Origin: Desulfobacteraceae bacterium
GTDB taxonomy: Bacteria > Desulfobacterota > Desulfobacteria > Desulfobacterales > Desulfosalsimonadaceae
Length of the DNA: 64,000 nt
Reading direction: 5' to 3'
Assembly (NCBI GenBank): GCA_011389935.1
Contig: JAABTJ010000008.1
Coordinates: 42,548-106,547, forward strand
How positions within the stretch are numbered: position 1 is the stretch's first letter; each line of letters opens with the position of its first letter. This document shows, piece by piece, positions 8,348 through 17,400 of the stretch. The notes under the pieces are model-generated. The model was given only the letters and a program-made list of their open reading frames with translations. It was not told the origin of the DNA and ran no database searches. A program made the position numbers and the translations under genes.

Positions 8348-8588
8348 GTTGCTGCTGACGGTCGCAGCCGGTTACCGGGAGGTCTCGGGGGTCGTATCGG
8401 AATCGGGGCGGTTGTTTCGGTGTACCCCGGAAGCAAGCCCCTCCCCCTGCTGTAATCCGCCGTCTTCTCAATTGCCATTATCCGGAAGACGGCATCCAAC
8501 CTCTTACATCTCGATTTGACCCCGATACCGACCCCTCACAGGTTATGGACCAAACAGTAACCCCAGAGAAGAACCGCCTGAAAATGTC

Positions 8589-10043
8589 ATGCGCCGAAAA
8601 AAGCTCGAAGAATCATTAAAGGAAAGCGAGGCGAAGCTTCGCAAGCTTTTTATGAACGCCCCCGTCGGTATATTCCGTGCCACTTCCAAAGGGGAATTGC
8701 TTGACGTGAATCCGGAAATGGCAAGAATTGCCGGTTTCGACAGCTACGACCAGGTTCCGTCTACCATTCACGATGTATCATTGAGAATGTATGTCGATCC
8801 CGGCAGCACGGATGCATTTTTACAGCAACTCCGGGACACCGGATATGTTGAAAATTTTGAGTGCGAAGCCTTTCGCTGGGACGGAGAGCACATCTGGCTG
8901 TCCATGAGCGCCCGCATAAGCCGGCACCTGTCCGACGATGATTTCGAGATAGAAGGCTTTGCCGTGGAAATCACGCCGCGAAAAGAATTTGAAGGCCTTC
9001 TGGAGGAATACCGCCTGGCGGTGGAAGGCTCGGAAGAGTTGATGGCGGTTGTTGACAAAGCGTACATATATCGGATGGTCAATACGGCCTACCTGAAGCG
9101 CTACGGCAAAAACAGGGAAGAGGTGATCGGAAAAAGCGTGGGAGACCTTGTTGGGATGCATTATTTTCAGTTTATCGTCAAGCCCTATATGGACCGCTGT
9201 TTTGCCGGTGAAAATGTCGTATACGAAAGAAAGGCGTTTTACCCCACAATTGGATCGCGGCGCCTTGAAGTGCATTATCACCCGTTGTGGTCCGGATCCC
9301 GCGTTGAAAAAATCGTTGCAATTCTGCGGGACATAACGGATTATAAAAAGGCGGAAAACGAACTTCGCCAGTCCCAGCATCAATTGCGCCAGCTTGCGGC
9401 ATACCTCCAGAATGTCAGGGAGCAGGAGCGGACGGAAATCGCCAGGACCGTTCACGATGAGTTGGGCCAGGCGCTCACCGGGTTGAAGATCGACCTGGGA
9501 CTGCATGAAAAACAACTGGCGCGCTGCCTGCCGGATCATGCGCCGCTGTTTGAGGCGGCAAAGTCCATGACCGGACTGGTGGACTATCTGATAAAATTCA
9601 CGAGGGAACTCGTTTCCGAGTTGCGTCCTTCCATACTCGACGATCTCGGCCTGGACGCGGCCGTGGAATGGTATATTGAAAAATACAGGTCAAGAACCGG
9701 GCTGTCGGTGAGTTACAGCAGCGGTGCGGGCCTTGAAATGCTGGACGGTGAAATCGCCACGGCCCTGTACCGCATCGTCGTAGAGTCCCTTACCAACGTA
9801 ACCCGCCATGCCCGTGCCACGGCCGTCATGGTTGATCTTATCATTGCCGATCAAATACTGCGATTGACAATCAGAGATGACGGCGTAGGCATCACCCGGG
9901 ACCGTGTGAACCGCACACGATCCTTCGGTATCGTGGGAATGCGGGAAAGGGCGCTTGCGTTTGGCGGAACCATCGAATTTGACGGAAGGCCCGGAAAAGG
10001 CACGACCGTTCGGGTGCAAATCCCGCTTGCCGGAAAAACCTGA
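8589..10043 (+). CDS. PAS-domain histidine kinase, NarL/HisKA_3 type
   Basis: A soluble sensor kinase of 484 residues with no membrane segment. Two PAS domains (about 14-135 and 140-255) precede a HisKA_3 dimerisation domain with the phosphorylated histidine at VHDELGQ (His289) and a HATPase_c domain ending DDGVGI, SFGIVGMRERA. It pairs with the NarL-type regulator 127 bp downstream. The start is doubtful: there is no good ribosome site at 8589, whereas an ATG at 8545 opens a 24-codon frame (begins MDQTVTPEKNRLK) that runs into the kinase frame at an A6 run (8596-8601). Re-initiation, a -1 slip, or a sequence error are all possible. The signal sensed is unknown. Confidence 0.88.
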   Translation: MRRKKLEESLKESEAKLRKLFMNAPVGIFRATSKGELLDVNPEMARIAGFDSYDQVPSTIHDVSLRMYVDPGSTDAFLQQLRDTGYVENFECEAFRWDGEHIWLSMSARISRHLSDDDFEIEGFAVEITPRKEFEGLLEEYRLAVEGSEELMAVVDKAYIYRMVNTAYLKRYGKNREEVIGKSVGDLVGMHYFQFIVKPYMDRCFAGENVVYERKAFYPTIGSRRLEVHYHPLWSGSRVEKIVAILRDITDYKKAENELRQSQHQLRQLAAYLQNVREQERTEIARTVHDELGQALTGLKIDLGLHEKQLARCLPDHAPLFEAAKSMTGLVDYLIKFTRELVSELRPSILDDLGLDAAVEWYIEKYRSRTGLSVSYSSGAGLEMLDGEIATALYRIVVESLTNVTRHARATAVMVDLIIADQILRLTIRDDGVGITRDRVNRTRSFGIVGMRERALAFGGTIEFDGRPGKGTTVRVQIPLAGKT

Positions 10044-10170
10044 TAACCGCGGCGTGCCTGCTGAAAGCGGCAATGGGCCACCGCAATGCATCGACCGGCC
10101 ACGGGGTTGACAGGATGGACAAAATCCTGCAGCCTGCAAACGAAAACCTGCAACTTACGACCAACGACGT

Positions 10171-10809
10171 ATGATCCGGATTCTTGTCGCAGACGATCAT
10201 TTTATTGTCCGGGCCGGGCTTCAGAAAATCATCGCCGATATTGCGGACATGGAATTTGTGGATGAAGCCGTAAACGGATACCAGGCCGTTGAAAAGGCGT
10301 CACAAAAGGATGTGGACGTGGTTCTGCTGGATATATCCATGCCCGGTCCGGACTGGCTGGATGTGCTCAAAACGATAAAGCAGAAAAATCCCAGGCTGCC
10401 GGTGCTTATCCTCAGCATTCATCCAGAGAAACAGTATGCCGTAAGGGCGATCAAGTCGGGCGCTTCGGGGTATCTCACGAAGGACAAGGCCCATGACGAG
10501 CTGATCACCGCCATTCGCAAGGCTGCTGCCGGCGGCAGGTATATCAGCACGGGGCTGGCGGAGCAGTTGGCCGATCTGGTTGAATTCAAAAAAGATGTGC
10601 TCCCCCATGAGGTGCTTTCCGACCGGGAATTTACGGTGATGGTGATGCTTGCCAAAGGGGAATCGGTTTCCGCCATTGCCAGGCATTTGTTCGTAAGTCC
10701 CAAAACCATCAGCACATATCGCGCAAGAATCCTTTCTAAAATGATGCTGCAGGGCAACGCCGATCTCATTCATTACGCCATAAAACACGGCCTCGTCGAA
10801 AGCGGATAA
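10171..10809 (+). CDS. NarL/FixJ-family response regulator
   Basis: A 212-residue DNA-binding response regulator. The receiver domain has the acidic pocket DD at 8-9, phospho-acceptor Asp54 (VVLLDISMPG) and Lys104. The C-terminal LuxR-type helix-turn-helix (about 148-210) reads LSDREFTVMVMLAKGESVSAIARHL and VSPKTISTYRARILSKM. It follows the HisKA_3 kinase on the same strand, so the two form a cognate pair by family rule. A perfect 18-bp palindrome immediately after the gene is a candidate binding site, possibly controlling the receiver and PocR-domain genes beyond. Confidence 0.93.
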   Translation: MIRILVADDHFIVRAGLQKIIADIADMEFVDEAVNGYQAVEKASQKDVDVVLLDISMPGPDWLDVLKTIKQKNPRLPVLILSIHPEKQYAVRAIKSGASGYLTKDKAHDELITAIRKAAAGGRYISTGLAEQLADLVEFKKDVLPHEVLSDREFTVMVMLAKGESVSAIARHLFVSPKTISTYRARILSKMMLQGNADLIHYAIKHGLVESG

Positions 10810-10822
10810 GGCATGGTTTTCC

Positions 10823-10840
10823 TGTAGGCAAATGCCTACA
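10823..10840. promoter_or_regulatory. 18-bp perfect palindrome, candidate operator
   Basis: TGTAGGCAAATGCCTACA is a perfect dyad between the NarL-type regulator gene and the next receiver gene. NarL/FixJ proteins bind dyads of this size. An A run follows on the plus strand, so it is not a plus-strand terminator; the minus strand has no gene here to terminate. Confidence 0.5.
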
Positions 10841-10945
10841 AAAAAACAAGCCGAATCCTACGCAATTTTTCCCGTTTCCCCTATATTTTTCCGCCGCCGC
10901 CAGTGATACGCAGTTTTCAATAGATCCCACTTCGCACGCAACAGG

Positions 10946-11353
10946 ATGGTTGTTTTGAGAGTATTAATTGCTGATGATTCAAGCATCATGCGCCACCGCC
11001 TCATGCAGAGGATTGATGAACTGCAGTGCGTGGACGGGCTGTTTGAAGCGCATGATTTCGACCAGACCATAAAAGGGCTTTCCGATATCCGGCCGCATGT
11101 GCTTGTCCTCGATATCCGGATGCCCGGCGGAAGCGGTATTGACGTGTTAAAAGCCATGAAAATCGATACCCGGCCGCAGGTGGTCATTGTTTTCACCAAT
11201 TACGCCTATCCGCAGTATTATGAGAAGTGCATCACTTTGGGCGCGGATTATTTCTTTGACAAATCCGCCGATATTGAAAAACTTGTTGCGGTTATCCGGG
11301 CCTGCGATTTTTCTCATGAAAATGCAGGGTGTTCAGAAAATATGAATCAATGA
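10946..11353 (+). CDS. Single-domain response regulator (CheY-like receiver)
   Basis: A 135-residue stand-alone receiver. The acidic pair is at 10-11, the phospho-acceptor is Asp56 (LVLDIRMPGG), the switch Thr is in VFTNYAY and the Lys in FDKSADIEKL. There is no output domain, so it should act by protein contact or as a phosphate relay. ATG 10946 lacks a strong ribosome site; TTG at 10955 (reading MRVLIADDSS) is an alternative. The PocR-domain gene starts 12 bp after its stop, so the two are probably co-transcribed and co-operate with the upstream kinase (inferred). Confidence 0.9.
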   Translation: MVVLRVLIADDSSIMRHRLMQRIDELQCVDGLFEAHDFDQTIKGLSDIRPHVLVLDIRMPGGSGIDVLKAMKIDTRPQVVIVFTNYAYPQYYEKCITLGADYFFDKSADIEKLVAVIRACDFSHENAGCSENMNQ

Positions 11354-11365
11354 GTTGAGGCAATT

Positions 11366-11926
11366 ATGGAACACCACATTACGGATCTGTTGAACCTGGA
11401 AAAACTCCAGGAAATCACCGAGGCCTTTCATGCGGTAACCGGACTTTCTTCTTCGGTAGTGGATAAAGAAGGAAGGATTCTTGCCGGGTCCGGATGGCAG
11501 GAAATTTGCAGCCGGTTCCATCGGGCGAACGAAAAAACCGCCAGAAATTGCCTGAAAAGCAGTGAGGCAATCAAGGAACGCCTCAAGGAGGATTGCCCCC
11601 ACATTGTGTGCAAGTGCCCCAATGGATTGTATGATGCGGCGGCTCCGGTGATCGTGGAGGGCCAGCACATTGCCAGTCTGTTTACCGGTCAGTTTCTCAT
11701 GGTTCGCCCCGATATTTCCGATATCGAGCAATTCAGCAGCCGGGCGCGCTTTGCCGGTTTCAATGAAACCGACTATCTCAATGCCCTTGAAAAAGTCCCC
11801 ACCATAACCCCTGCACAGCTCAATGATATCCTTGATTTTCTGAAAAATTATGCGGATATGCTTTCATATATGGGCACGCCCCTGGAAAAGCGGGGGGAAA
11901 GCGTCATGACAGAAGATTCAAATTGA
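11366..11926 (+). CDS. PocR-type sensory domain protein
   Basis: A 186-residue soluble protein consisting almost entirely of a PocR ligand-binding domain. Family features: LQEITEAFHAVTGLSSSVVDKEGRIL near the N-terminus, conserved cysteine/histidine positions in CSRFHR, NCLKSS and CPHIVCKCPNGLYDAAAPV, and the IASLFTGQF segment. In Salmonella PocR the domain senses 1,3-propanediol; in other bacteria it is fused to kinases. Here it stands alone beside a receiver and a kinase, so it may deliver a small-molecule signal in trans (inferred). Its last nine bases overlap the convergent acyltransferase-hydrolase gene. Confidence 0.85.
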   Translation: MEHHITDLLNLEKLQEITEAFHAVTGLSSSVVDKEGRILAGSGWQEICSRFHRANEKTARNCLKSSEAIKERLKEDCPHIVCKCPNGLYDAAAPVIVEGQHIASLFTGQFLMVRPDISDIEQFSSRARFAGFNETDYLNALEKVPTITPAQLNDILDFLKNYADMLSYMGTPLEKRGESVMTEDSN

Positions 11927-14179
11927 TCCCGGCAGCCGTTTTTCCCCGTGGCAATTTTTTTTCGCATCGCAGTTGACGCCGGTATCGATTTTTTCCACAA
12001 ACTGCGCCACAGCCTTCCATATTCTTTCCGACCCTTTGCCGTTGATGATGCCGTGGCGGGGGGTATTGACCAGCAGGTATTCCTTGTCTTCGGAGGCGAG
12101 GTGCATGAATATTTTCATGGCACCTTCGTAGTGGACCACCGGGTCGGCGAAGGACTGGATGATCAATGCCGGTATGCTGATTTTTTCGAGTCTGGGTGCC
12201 AGCGCGCTCATGAGGCGCTCCATTTCCAGAACGGTGGACAGGGGATTGCGGCGATAGTTGATGTGGGGGTTCTCCGGATTGTTGTTGACAAAGAGTTTCC
12301 CGGCCTGCGGCAGGTTCATTTTTTTCATCATTTGGTTCCAGAAATGGATCGCAGGGATGAACCGGGCGGAGAAATCCTGGAGTTTCATCGGGGCGGAAAT
12401 GGCGAAAACCCCGCTGATATCGTCCACACGGGTGCAAAGATCCAGTGCGAGCCCGGCGCCGAAGGAAAATCCGCCCGCCACGATATGCCTGCACAGGTTC
12501 GACAGGATTCCATACCCTTCGGCCACGGCGTCGACCCATTCCGTATGCCCGCGTATGGCAAGATCCTCCGGAGCGGTGCCGTGTCCTTTGAGTCTCGGGG
12601 CAAACACGCGGTATCCCTTTGCGGCAAGGTGCTCGCCCAAAGCCCGAATCTCTAAAGGCGCCGCCATATAGCCGTGCACCAGCAATATGCCCGTATCGCT
12701 GCAAAGCCCGGTGTTTTTGTCCGCAAAAGACGTCTTCTCCGGCAGGAGGAAAGGCGCACCCACGTGCTTTGGCTTGGATTCACCGGGCAGGGCATGCTCG
12801 AAGTAATCTTTTTCAAAATCGAAGCGGGTTTTGTCAAGCAGGTGACGGCGTATCATGAAACGGATGCGCAGCGGGTGCTGCCGGGCGATGGTTTTGAGTC
12901 TTTCCTGCAGATCGTGCAAGGGTTCGATTTCGTTGGCCGCCACTGCGATGGGGTTTTCGATGCGGATTTGATGAAAATCCAGGGCTTCCTTGAAATCAAG
13001 TGCCTTGACCAGCACGCCGTCTTTGTCTGTAAGTACCCCCTTTTCCTTTGCCAGTACGATGAAATTACTGATTCTGCCCTTGGGATCGTCCGTGAGCAGA
13101 TTGATCTGATTTTGCGAAAAGGAATCGTGGCGGTATATACCCATTTTATGGTAATCAAGGGTCGCAGCAGCCAGGTATACACGTCTTTTGAGGTCCTTTA
13201 TATCGATCGTCATGTGGGGAGAATATTTTAAGAGCGTTGCCAGGATATGGTCGTGGTTGACGGTGGTCATCCGGTAAATTGCGGACATATACCGCCCCAT
13301 GATCCGAAGGGCGGTCTTGCGCAGCATGGGGCGGGATGGTATCGGGTCGTCGAAGTTGATGGGATGGTGGGATGACATGTCCGAATACACGGTTTTGCTT
13401 CTGATGTATCCCCCCACGCGGATGGGTTCGCCGAAACGGATATCCACGTCCACGCCCGAAAGCATCATGTTCCCCTCCATCATGATCTCTTCGGCAATAC
13501 GCTCGGGTATTTCGCCCAGTAACAGTTCGGCTATGCGGTTGATGGCGTTTTCCCTGCCGCGCATGGGGTTGTAAGTGATATTGACCGGAACAATGAAGGT
13601 TTCGGTGTTCATTATCGGATCCATGCTTTCGATTTCAAACAGGCGCATAAGACGTGCTGCTTCATCCGGGTTCTCATCGCGCATCCGGCGCAGTCGGCCG
13701 CGGTAGAATTCCGTCCGCAGCCCGATGGATGCCGCGCCGGTGTGCGGGGGATGGATACCCCCTTCCGACAGGATCATGAAGCGGGCGTCTTTTTTCCCCG
13801 TTGCGTCATAGATTTTCTTGTTTTTGACCATTCGCCCTTCCGGAAAGATGATCCACGCCGCTTCCCCGGTAAGCAGGGTTTTTACGATCAACGTGTCCCG
13901 GTCCGGATTTTTGCTGGAAAGCGCGCCGAGTTTTTCCAAAATCCGACCGAACCCTCCCTGGAACAGCGAGTAATCGGCAAGGCTCCATATGGTTTTGCCG
14001 GTCATACGGTTCAGAAAATAGGGGAGGAAAATGGTTTCAATGCGCGTGAAATGGTTGATGGCGAAGATGAGGGCGCCCCCGGGGATGTTTTTTTCCCCGT
14101 GGATTCGAAAATTCGCTTTTGCAAGGCTCGAGATTGCGCCGACGGCGTATCCGGCGGTGCGGTAGGCGTATCGGTTCAT
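11918..14179 (-). CDS. Acyltransferase (PlsC-like) fused to alpha/beta-hydrolase
   Basis: A 753-residue two-enzyme protein. Residues 20-260 are an LPLAT/PlsC-type acyltransferase: NHFTRIE at 42-48, so the catalytic motif is HX4E rather than HX4D, and FPEGR at 112-116. A linker of about 220 residues follows. From 495 on is an alpha/beta-hydrolase of the monoacylglycerol-lipase type: oxyanion-hole LLVHGYMAAP, nucleophile Ser572 in GGFSFGAG, Asp679 in SFADP and His709 in PRHG complete the triad. The combination suggests acyl-chain transfer and release in lipid remodelling, unproven. Start 14179 has GGAG seven bases upstream; it is preceded in the same direction by a phosphoesterase gene and an ABC exporter. 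Confidence 0.82.
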   Translation of the reverse strand: MNRYAYRTAGYAVGAISSLAKANFRIHGEKNIPGGALIFAINHFTRIETIFLPYFLNRMTGKTIWSLADYSLFQGGFGRILEKLGALSSKNPDRDTLIVKTLLTGEAAWIIFPEGRMVKNKKIYDATGKKDARFMILSEGGIHPPHTGAASIGLRTEFYRGRLRRMRDENPDEAARLMRLFEIESMDPIMNTETFIVPVNITYNPMRGRENAINRIAELLLGEIPERIAEEIMMEGNMMLSGVDVDIRFGEPIRVGGYIRSKTVYSDMSSHHPINFDDPIPSRPMLRKTALRIMGRYMSAIYRMTTVNHDHILATLLKYSPHMTIDIKDLKRRVYLAAATLDYHKMGIYRHDSFSQNQINLLTDDPKGRISNFIVLAKEKGVLTDKDGVLVKALDFKEALDFHQIRIENPIAVAANEIEPLHDLQERLKTIARQHPLRIRFMIRRHLLDKTRFDFEKDYFEHALPGESKPKHVGAPFLLPEKTSFADKNTGLCSDTGILLVHGYMAAPLEIRALGEHLAAKGYRVFAPRLKGHGTAPEDLAIRGHTEWVDAVAEGYGILSNLCRHIVAGGFSFGAGLALDLCTRVDDISGVFAISAPMKLQDFSARFIPAIHFWNQMMKKMNLPQAGKLFVNNNPENPHINYRRNPLSTVLEMERLMSALAPRLEKISIPALIIQSFADPVVHYEGAMKIFMHLASEDKEYLLVNTPRHGIINGKGSERIWKAVAQFVEKIDTGVNCDAKKNCHGEKRLPGSI

Positions 14180-14208
14180 CAGGGGGCTCCTTTGGAGGGG
14201 TCAGGGGG

Positions 14209-15030
14209 CTAAAGCTTCCGCTTCCACCCCGTTTCCGTGCGGCAGTATTCGGCGTTTCCCGCATCATCGTAGTCCGTGCCCGTCCATTGTTTTGTGATGA
14301 TGGCCACTCTGTTCATATACAGCTGGATCCGGCTGTACCCGTTGGGGGCCTTTTTGCGCAGCCGGGTGCTTGTGGCGGTCGATCCCTGTATGCAGATCAT
14401 GCCCCGCCGGATATGTTGATGAAACGATGAGATCTCGCCGGTGTAAGGGAGATGCAGGTGCCCTCCGAGCAGCAGGTCGACCCCGGATTTTTCAAATGCT
14501 TCAAGCGCCGGCCGGGCGTTTCTTACCAGGTATGTGCGCGGATGCTGCGGCGGCGGAAGAAACGGATGATGGGTGAAGACGATCTTGATGATGCTGTTTT
14601 CGGCTTTTTTGAAAAACGCGGTCGCCCGCTGGATCTGTGCGGCGGAAATGCTTCCTTCCTTCCAGGTGTAATGCGGCACCCAGGATCTTGCGGTATTGAT
14701 TCCCATGACGGCCATTACATCGTCTCTATAGGTGGGATCAAGTTTCTCGTCGATATATGTTTGAAACCGCCGGTAGGGGTGCCTGAAGCGCTCCCAGAGG
14801 TTGAAATAGGGGAGGTCATGGTTGCCGGGAACCACCATGTACGGTACGGGCAGGCGGTTCAGAAAGGCCCGGGCCTGATGCCATTCTTGCGGTCTTGATC
14901 GCATCGTCAGATCGCCGCTGACAATGCACATATCCGGCCGTGTTAGACGGATTTTTTCTTCAAGCCGGTCTGCGGCGCCGGGGGTAATTTTTCCGAAATG
15001 AAGGTCGGTTATGTGGATCAGGGTTCTCAT
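14209..15030 (-). CDS. Calcineurin-like metallophosphoesterase
   Basis: A 273-residue cytoplasmic enzyme with the complete dinuclear-metal motif set in order: ITDLHFG (7-13), VSGDLTM, VPGNHDLPYF, FTHHPFLPP and LLGGHLHLPYTG. Such enzymes hydrolyse phosphomonoesters or phosphodiesters such as cyclic nucleotides or UDP-linked lipid precursors; the substrate is not evident. It lies nine bases after the ABC-2 permease gene and 29 bases before the acyltransferase-hydrolase gene on the same strand, so all four genes of this stretch are probably one operon concerned with an envelope or lipid substrate (inferred). Confidence 0.9.
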   Translation of the reverse strand: MRTLIHITDLHFGKITPGAADRLEEKIRLTRPDMCIVSGDLTMRSRPQEWHQARAFLNRLPVPYMVVPGNHDLPYFNLWERFRHPYRRFQTYIDEKLDPTYRDDVMAVMGINTARSWVPHYTWKEGSISAAQIQRATAFFKKAENSIIKIVFTHHPFLPPPQHPRTYLVRNARPALEAFEKSGVDLLLGGHLHLPYTGEISSFHQHIRRGMICIQGSTATSTRLRKKAPNGYSRIQLYMNRVAIITKQWTGTDYDDAGNAEYCRTETGWKRKL

Positions 15031-15039
15031 GGTTGCGGT

Positions 15040-16218
15040 TCAATGCCATTTAAAAATTTTCAGCCCGGCGGCAAAAAACACGGCACCGGTCAGGAAAAGC
15101 AGCATGGCTGCCGGTGCGGTTTCCGCAAGACCGGCCCCCTCGGTAAAGATAGCCCGGATACCGTCCACCAGGAGCGCCAGCGGCAGCTTCCCGATGACAG
15201 GGATACTCCATTCGGGAAAATTGTGATATGAAAAAAATACCCCGGAAAGAAGCGTCATGGGCATCACCACCGCATTGATCATGCCGTTCCCGACCTCCGT
15301 GTTGGCCGTGCGGGACGAAACGAATACGGCAATGCCGCAGAAGGCAATGTTCCCGGCAATAAACACCAGGGCAAGCGCCCCCGTGCTTCCCTGAACGGCA
15401 ACATCAAAAATCAGCCAGGCGAAAAAAACCAGAAGGGCTGATTCAACGATGTTGATGAATATCCGGACGAGCATCAGCGCGGCCAGAAAGTGCGATTTCA
15501 CCATGGGAGTGGCCACCATCCGGCGCAGCAGCTTCTTGGACCGTTTATCGATCATACCGTAACTGATGCCCCACATGCAAGACATCATCACGGTCATGGA
15601 GACCAGTCCCGGAATCAGAAAATCGATATACCGGGTGCCGGGCATTTCCAGGGGGGAAACCCTGGCGTCCGCATCGGGCATGGTTGCGTCCGTTTTGACT
15701 TCTTTGCCCGCAGGCGGCGCATCGACGTCGACCAGCGGGGAAAGCGAATGCCAGGCAAGACGGGCATCCGGGTTCAGCGGGTCGAAATGATACACCACGC
15801 CCGCCCCCGTCATTTCCATGATCATATGGATCCGCCCCTGTTTCAGTTTCAGAATCGATTCGTCCCATGAGCCGGTTTCGAAAAGGTACGCGGTATCGCC
15901 CAGCGTATCGTCGTGGACCGTCAGTGTGAAGGATGTTTCATCCCGTATGCTGAGCGTATGGTGCGGGTCGTGTACGGACCTTGTAAAAAGCGCCTCAATG
16001 TCTGGGGCTGCTGGCGACGGGCTGTCGAAGGCGTCGCTGCGGACAAAGCCGATGTGGTGAATCGTTTCCGCACTGCGGGTGAACGCCATGCCAAGTCCGA
16101 TGGAAAGCAGAATCGGAAAGATGATTCCCCAGAAAAGGACGGCCGGCTGCCTCGTGACTTCTTTCAGGTGGGCGAGGGTCAGGTGAAGAAACTGTTGCAT
16201 ATGAAAGCGCTTATTCAT
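15040..16218 (-). CDS. ABC-2 type transporter permease
   Basis: A 392-residue inner-membrane exporter subunit. One N-terminal membrane segment (LFWGIIFPILLSIGLGMAF) is followed by a large extracytoplasmic domain (about 50-200) and five C-terminal segments starting FLIPGLVSMTVMMSCMWGISYGM; the signature ABC-2 region MPMTLLSGVFFSYHNFPEW lies near the C-terminus. ATG 16218 overlaps the end of the ATPase gene by eight bases. Such pairs export drugs, polyketides, lipids or polymers; the neighbours point to a lipid-like cargo but this is inferred. Confidence 0.88.
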   Translation of the reverse strand: MNKRFHMQQFLHLTLAHLKEVTRQPAVLFWGIIFPILLSIGLGMAFTRSAETIHHIGFVRSDAFDSPSPAAPDIEALFTRSVHDPHHTLSIRDETSFTLTVHDDTLGDTAYLFETGSWDESILKLKQGRIHMIMEMTGAGVVYHFDPLNPDARLAWHSLSPLVDVDAPPAGKEVKTDATMPDADARVSPLEMPGTRYIDFLIPGLVSMTVMMSCMWGISYGMIDKRSKKLLRRMVATPMVKSHFLAALMLVRIFINIVESALLVFFAWLIFDVAVQGSTGALALVFIAGNIAFCGIAVFVSSRTANTEVGNGMINAVVMPMTLLSGVFFSYHNFPEWSIPVIGKLPLALLVDGIRAIFTEGAGLAETAPAAMLLFLTGAVFFAAGLKIFKWH

Positions 16219-17140
16219 CAAGCCGCCTTCCCGTCAGTGCGGTAAACAGGTCGTCAAGGGTCTTCCGTCGGCATTCCATGTTTTTGATCCGGAAGCCGCG
16301 GGTGTTGAGAAAATCCAGAAATTGCGGAAGCTGCCCTTCGATGTTGGACAAGAGGATGGTCCCTTTTCCGTTTTTTTCATCCCAGTAAACGGGAAACGGG
16401 CATTTTTTGTCAAAATCGCCACAAGGCGGGTGGGGCGTTTCAAAGGAAAAGGCAATGATCTTTTCCGCGGCGTCTTCCGAAAGCAGCTGGTCCATGGTCC
16501 CTTCCCGGAGTACGAGGCCCTTGTCGATGATCATGATATTGTCGCACAACTGCTCCGCCTCTTCCATATAATGGGTGGTGAGCACCAGTGACGTATTGGA
16601 GCGGTGTTTCAAGTCCAGGAGAATGGACCATATGTCGCGCCGTGCATTCGGGTCGAGCCCGGTGGTGGGTTCGTCCAGCAGGAGGACTTTCGGCCGGTTG
16701 ATCAGCGCAAGGGCGAGGGCCAGGCGCTGGCGCTGCCCTCCCGAAAGATTCATGGTGTAGGCCCCGGTTTTTCCCTGCAGGTTGACGGTTTCCAGGATTT
16801 CGGAGACCCGGTCTTTCCCCAGATCGTAAAAGCTGGCGAACAAACGCAGGGTTTCCCATACGGTGAGCCGGTCGATAAACCGGGTTTCCTGGAGACTGAG
16901 GCCGATGGCGTGGTGAAGGGTCTTCTCGTTGCCTTTCCATTCAAGCCCCAGGATGCGGATCTCCCCGCTGTCGGGCCGCTGGATGCCCTCGATCATTTCG
17001 ACAAGGGTGGTTTTCCCCGCCCCGTTGGGTCCCAAAATCGCCGTGAACTGTCCTTCAAAAACAGTCAGGTCGATGCCGTTGACCGCACGGACCGATTGAA
17101 ACGCCTTGTGCACGCTTTTTAATTGTATAACCGGTTTCAT
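16211..17140 (-). CDS. ABC-2 type transporter ATP-binding protein
   Basis: A 309-residue ATPase partnering the adjacent permease. Walker A GPNGAGKT, Q-loop ETRFIDRLTVWETL, signature LSGGQRQRLALALAL, Walker B VLLLDEPTTGLD and switch LTTHYMEEAEQL are intact. A C-terminal extension of about 80 residues follows the ATPase domain, as in CcmA/NodI-like subunits. The start at 17140 (MKPVIQLKSVHKAF) is where similarity begins, although no clear ribosome site precedes it and the frame stays open to 17269. It heads the minus-strand operon, divergent from the AarF-like gene. Confidence 0.9.
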   Translation of the reverse strand: MKPVIQLKSVHKAFQSVRAVNGIDLTVFEGQFTAILGPNGAGKTTLVEMIEGIQRPDSGEIRILGLEWKGNEKTLHHAIGLSLQETRFIDRLTVWETLRLFASFYDLGKDRVSEILETVNLQGKTGAYTMNLSGGQRQRLALALALINRPKVLLLDEPTTGLDPNARRDIWSILLDLKHRSNTSLVLTTHYMEEAEQLCDNIMIIDKGLVLREGTMDQLLSEDAAEKIIAFSFETPHPPCGDFDKKCPFPVYWDEKNGKGTILLSNIEGQLPQFLDFLNTRGFRIKNMECRRKTLDDLFTALTGRRLDE

Positions 17141-17400
17141 AAAAATAAAAATGAACAGGAAATATTGTGTCGGTCGATGCCAAATCGATACAAATACCAC
17201 AAGCGCCTCGGTTTTCCCATAGTTTTGTGAGGAGAAGGGCAAAATCCTTTTTAAGAGGCGTCCGTGCACTCATGCTTGAATTCATCCGTCATTGTTCGTA
17301 TACTGCGCATGCGGGTTGTTTTTACGGCTGCCGCCAAAAGGATCTGATGTTTGAGCGTCTGGCTGTCACTTGAAAGCGCAATCGGAAGAGGAATGCATTT

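Noticed and set aside
10823..10840. Palindrome as intrinsic terminator of the NarL-type gene
   Set aside because: The run after the stem on the plus strand is A, not T; a loop of two to four bases and lack of a T tract make an operator more likely.
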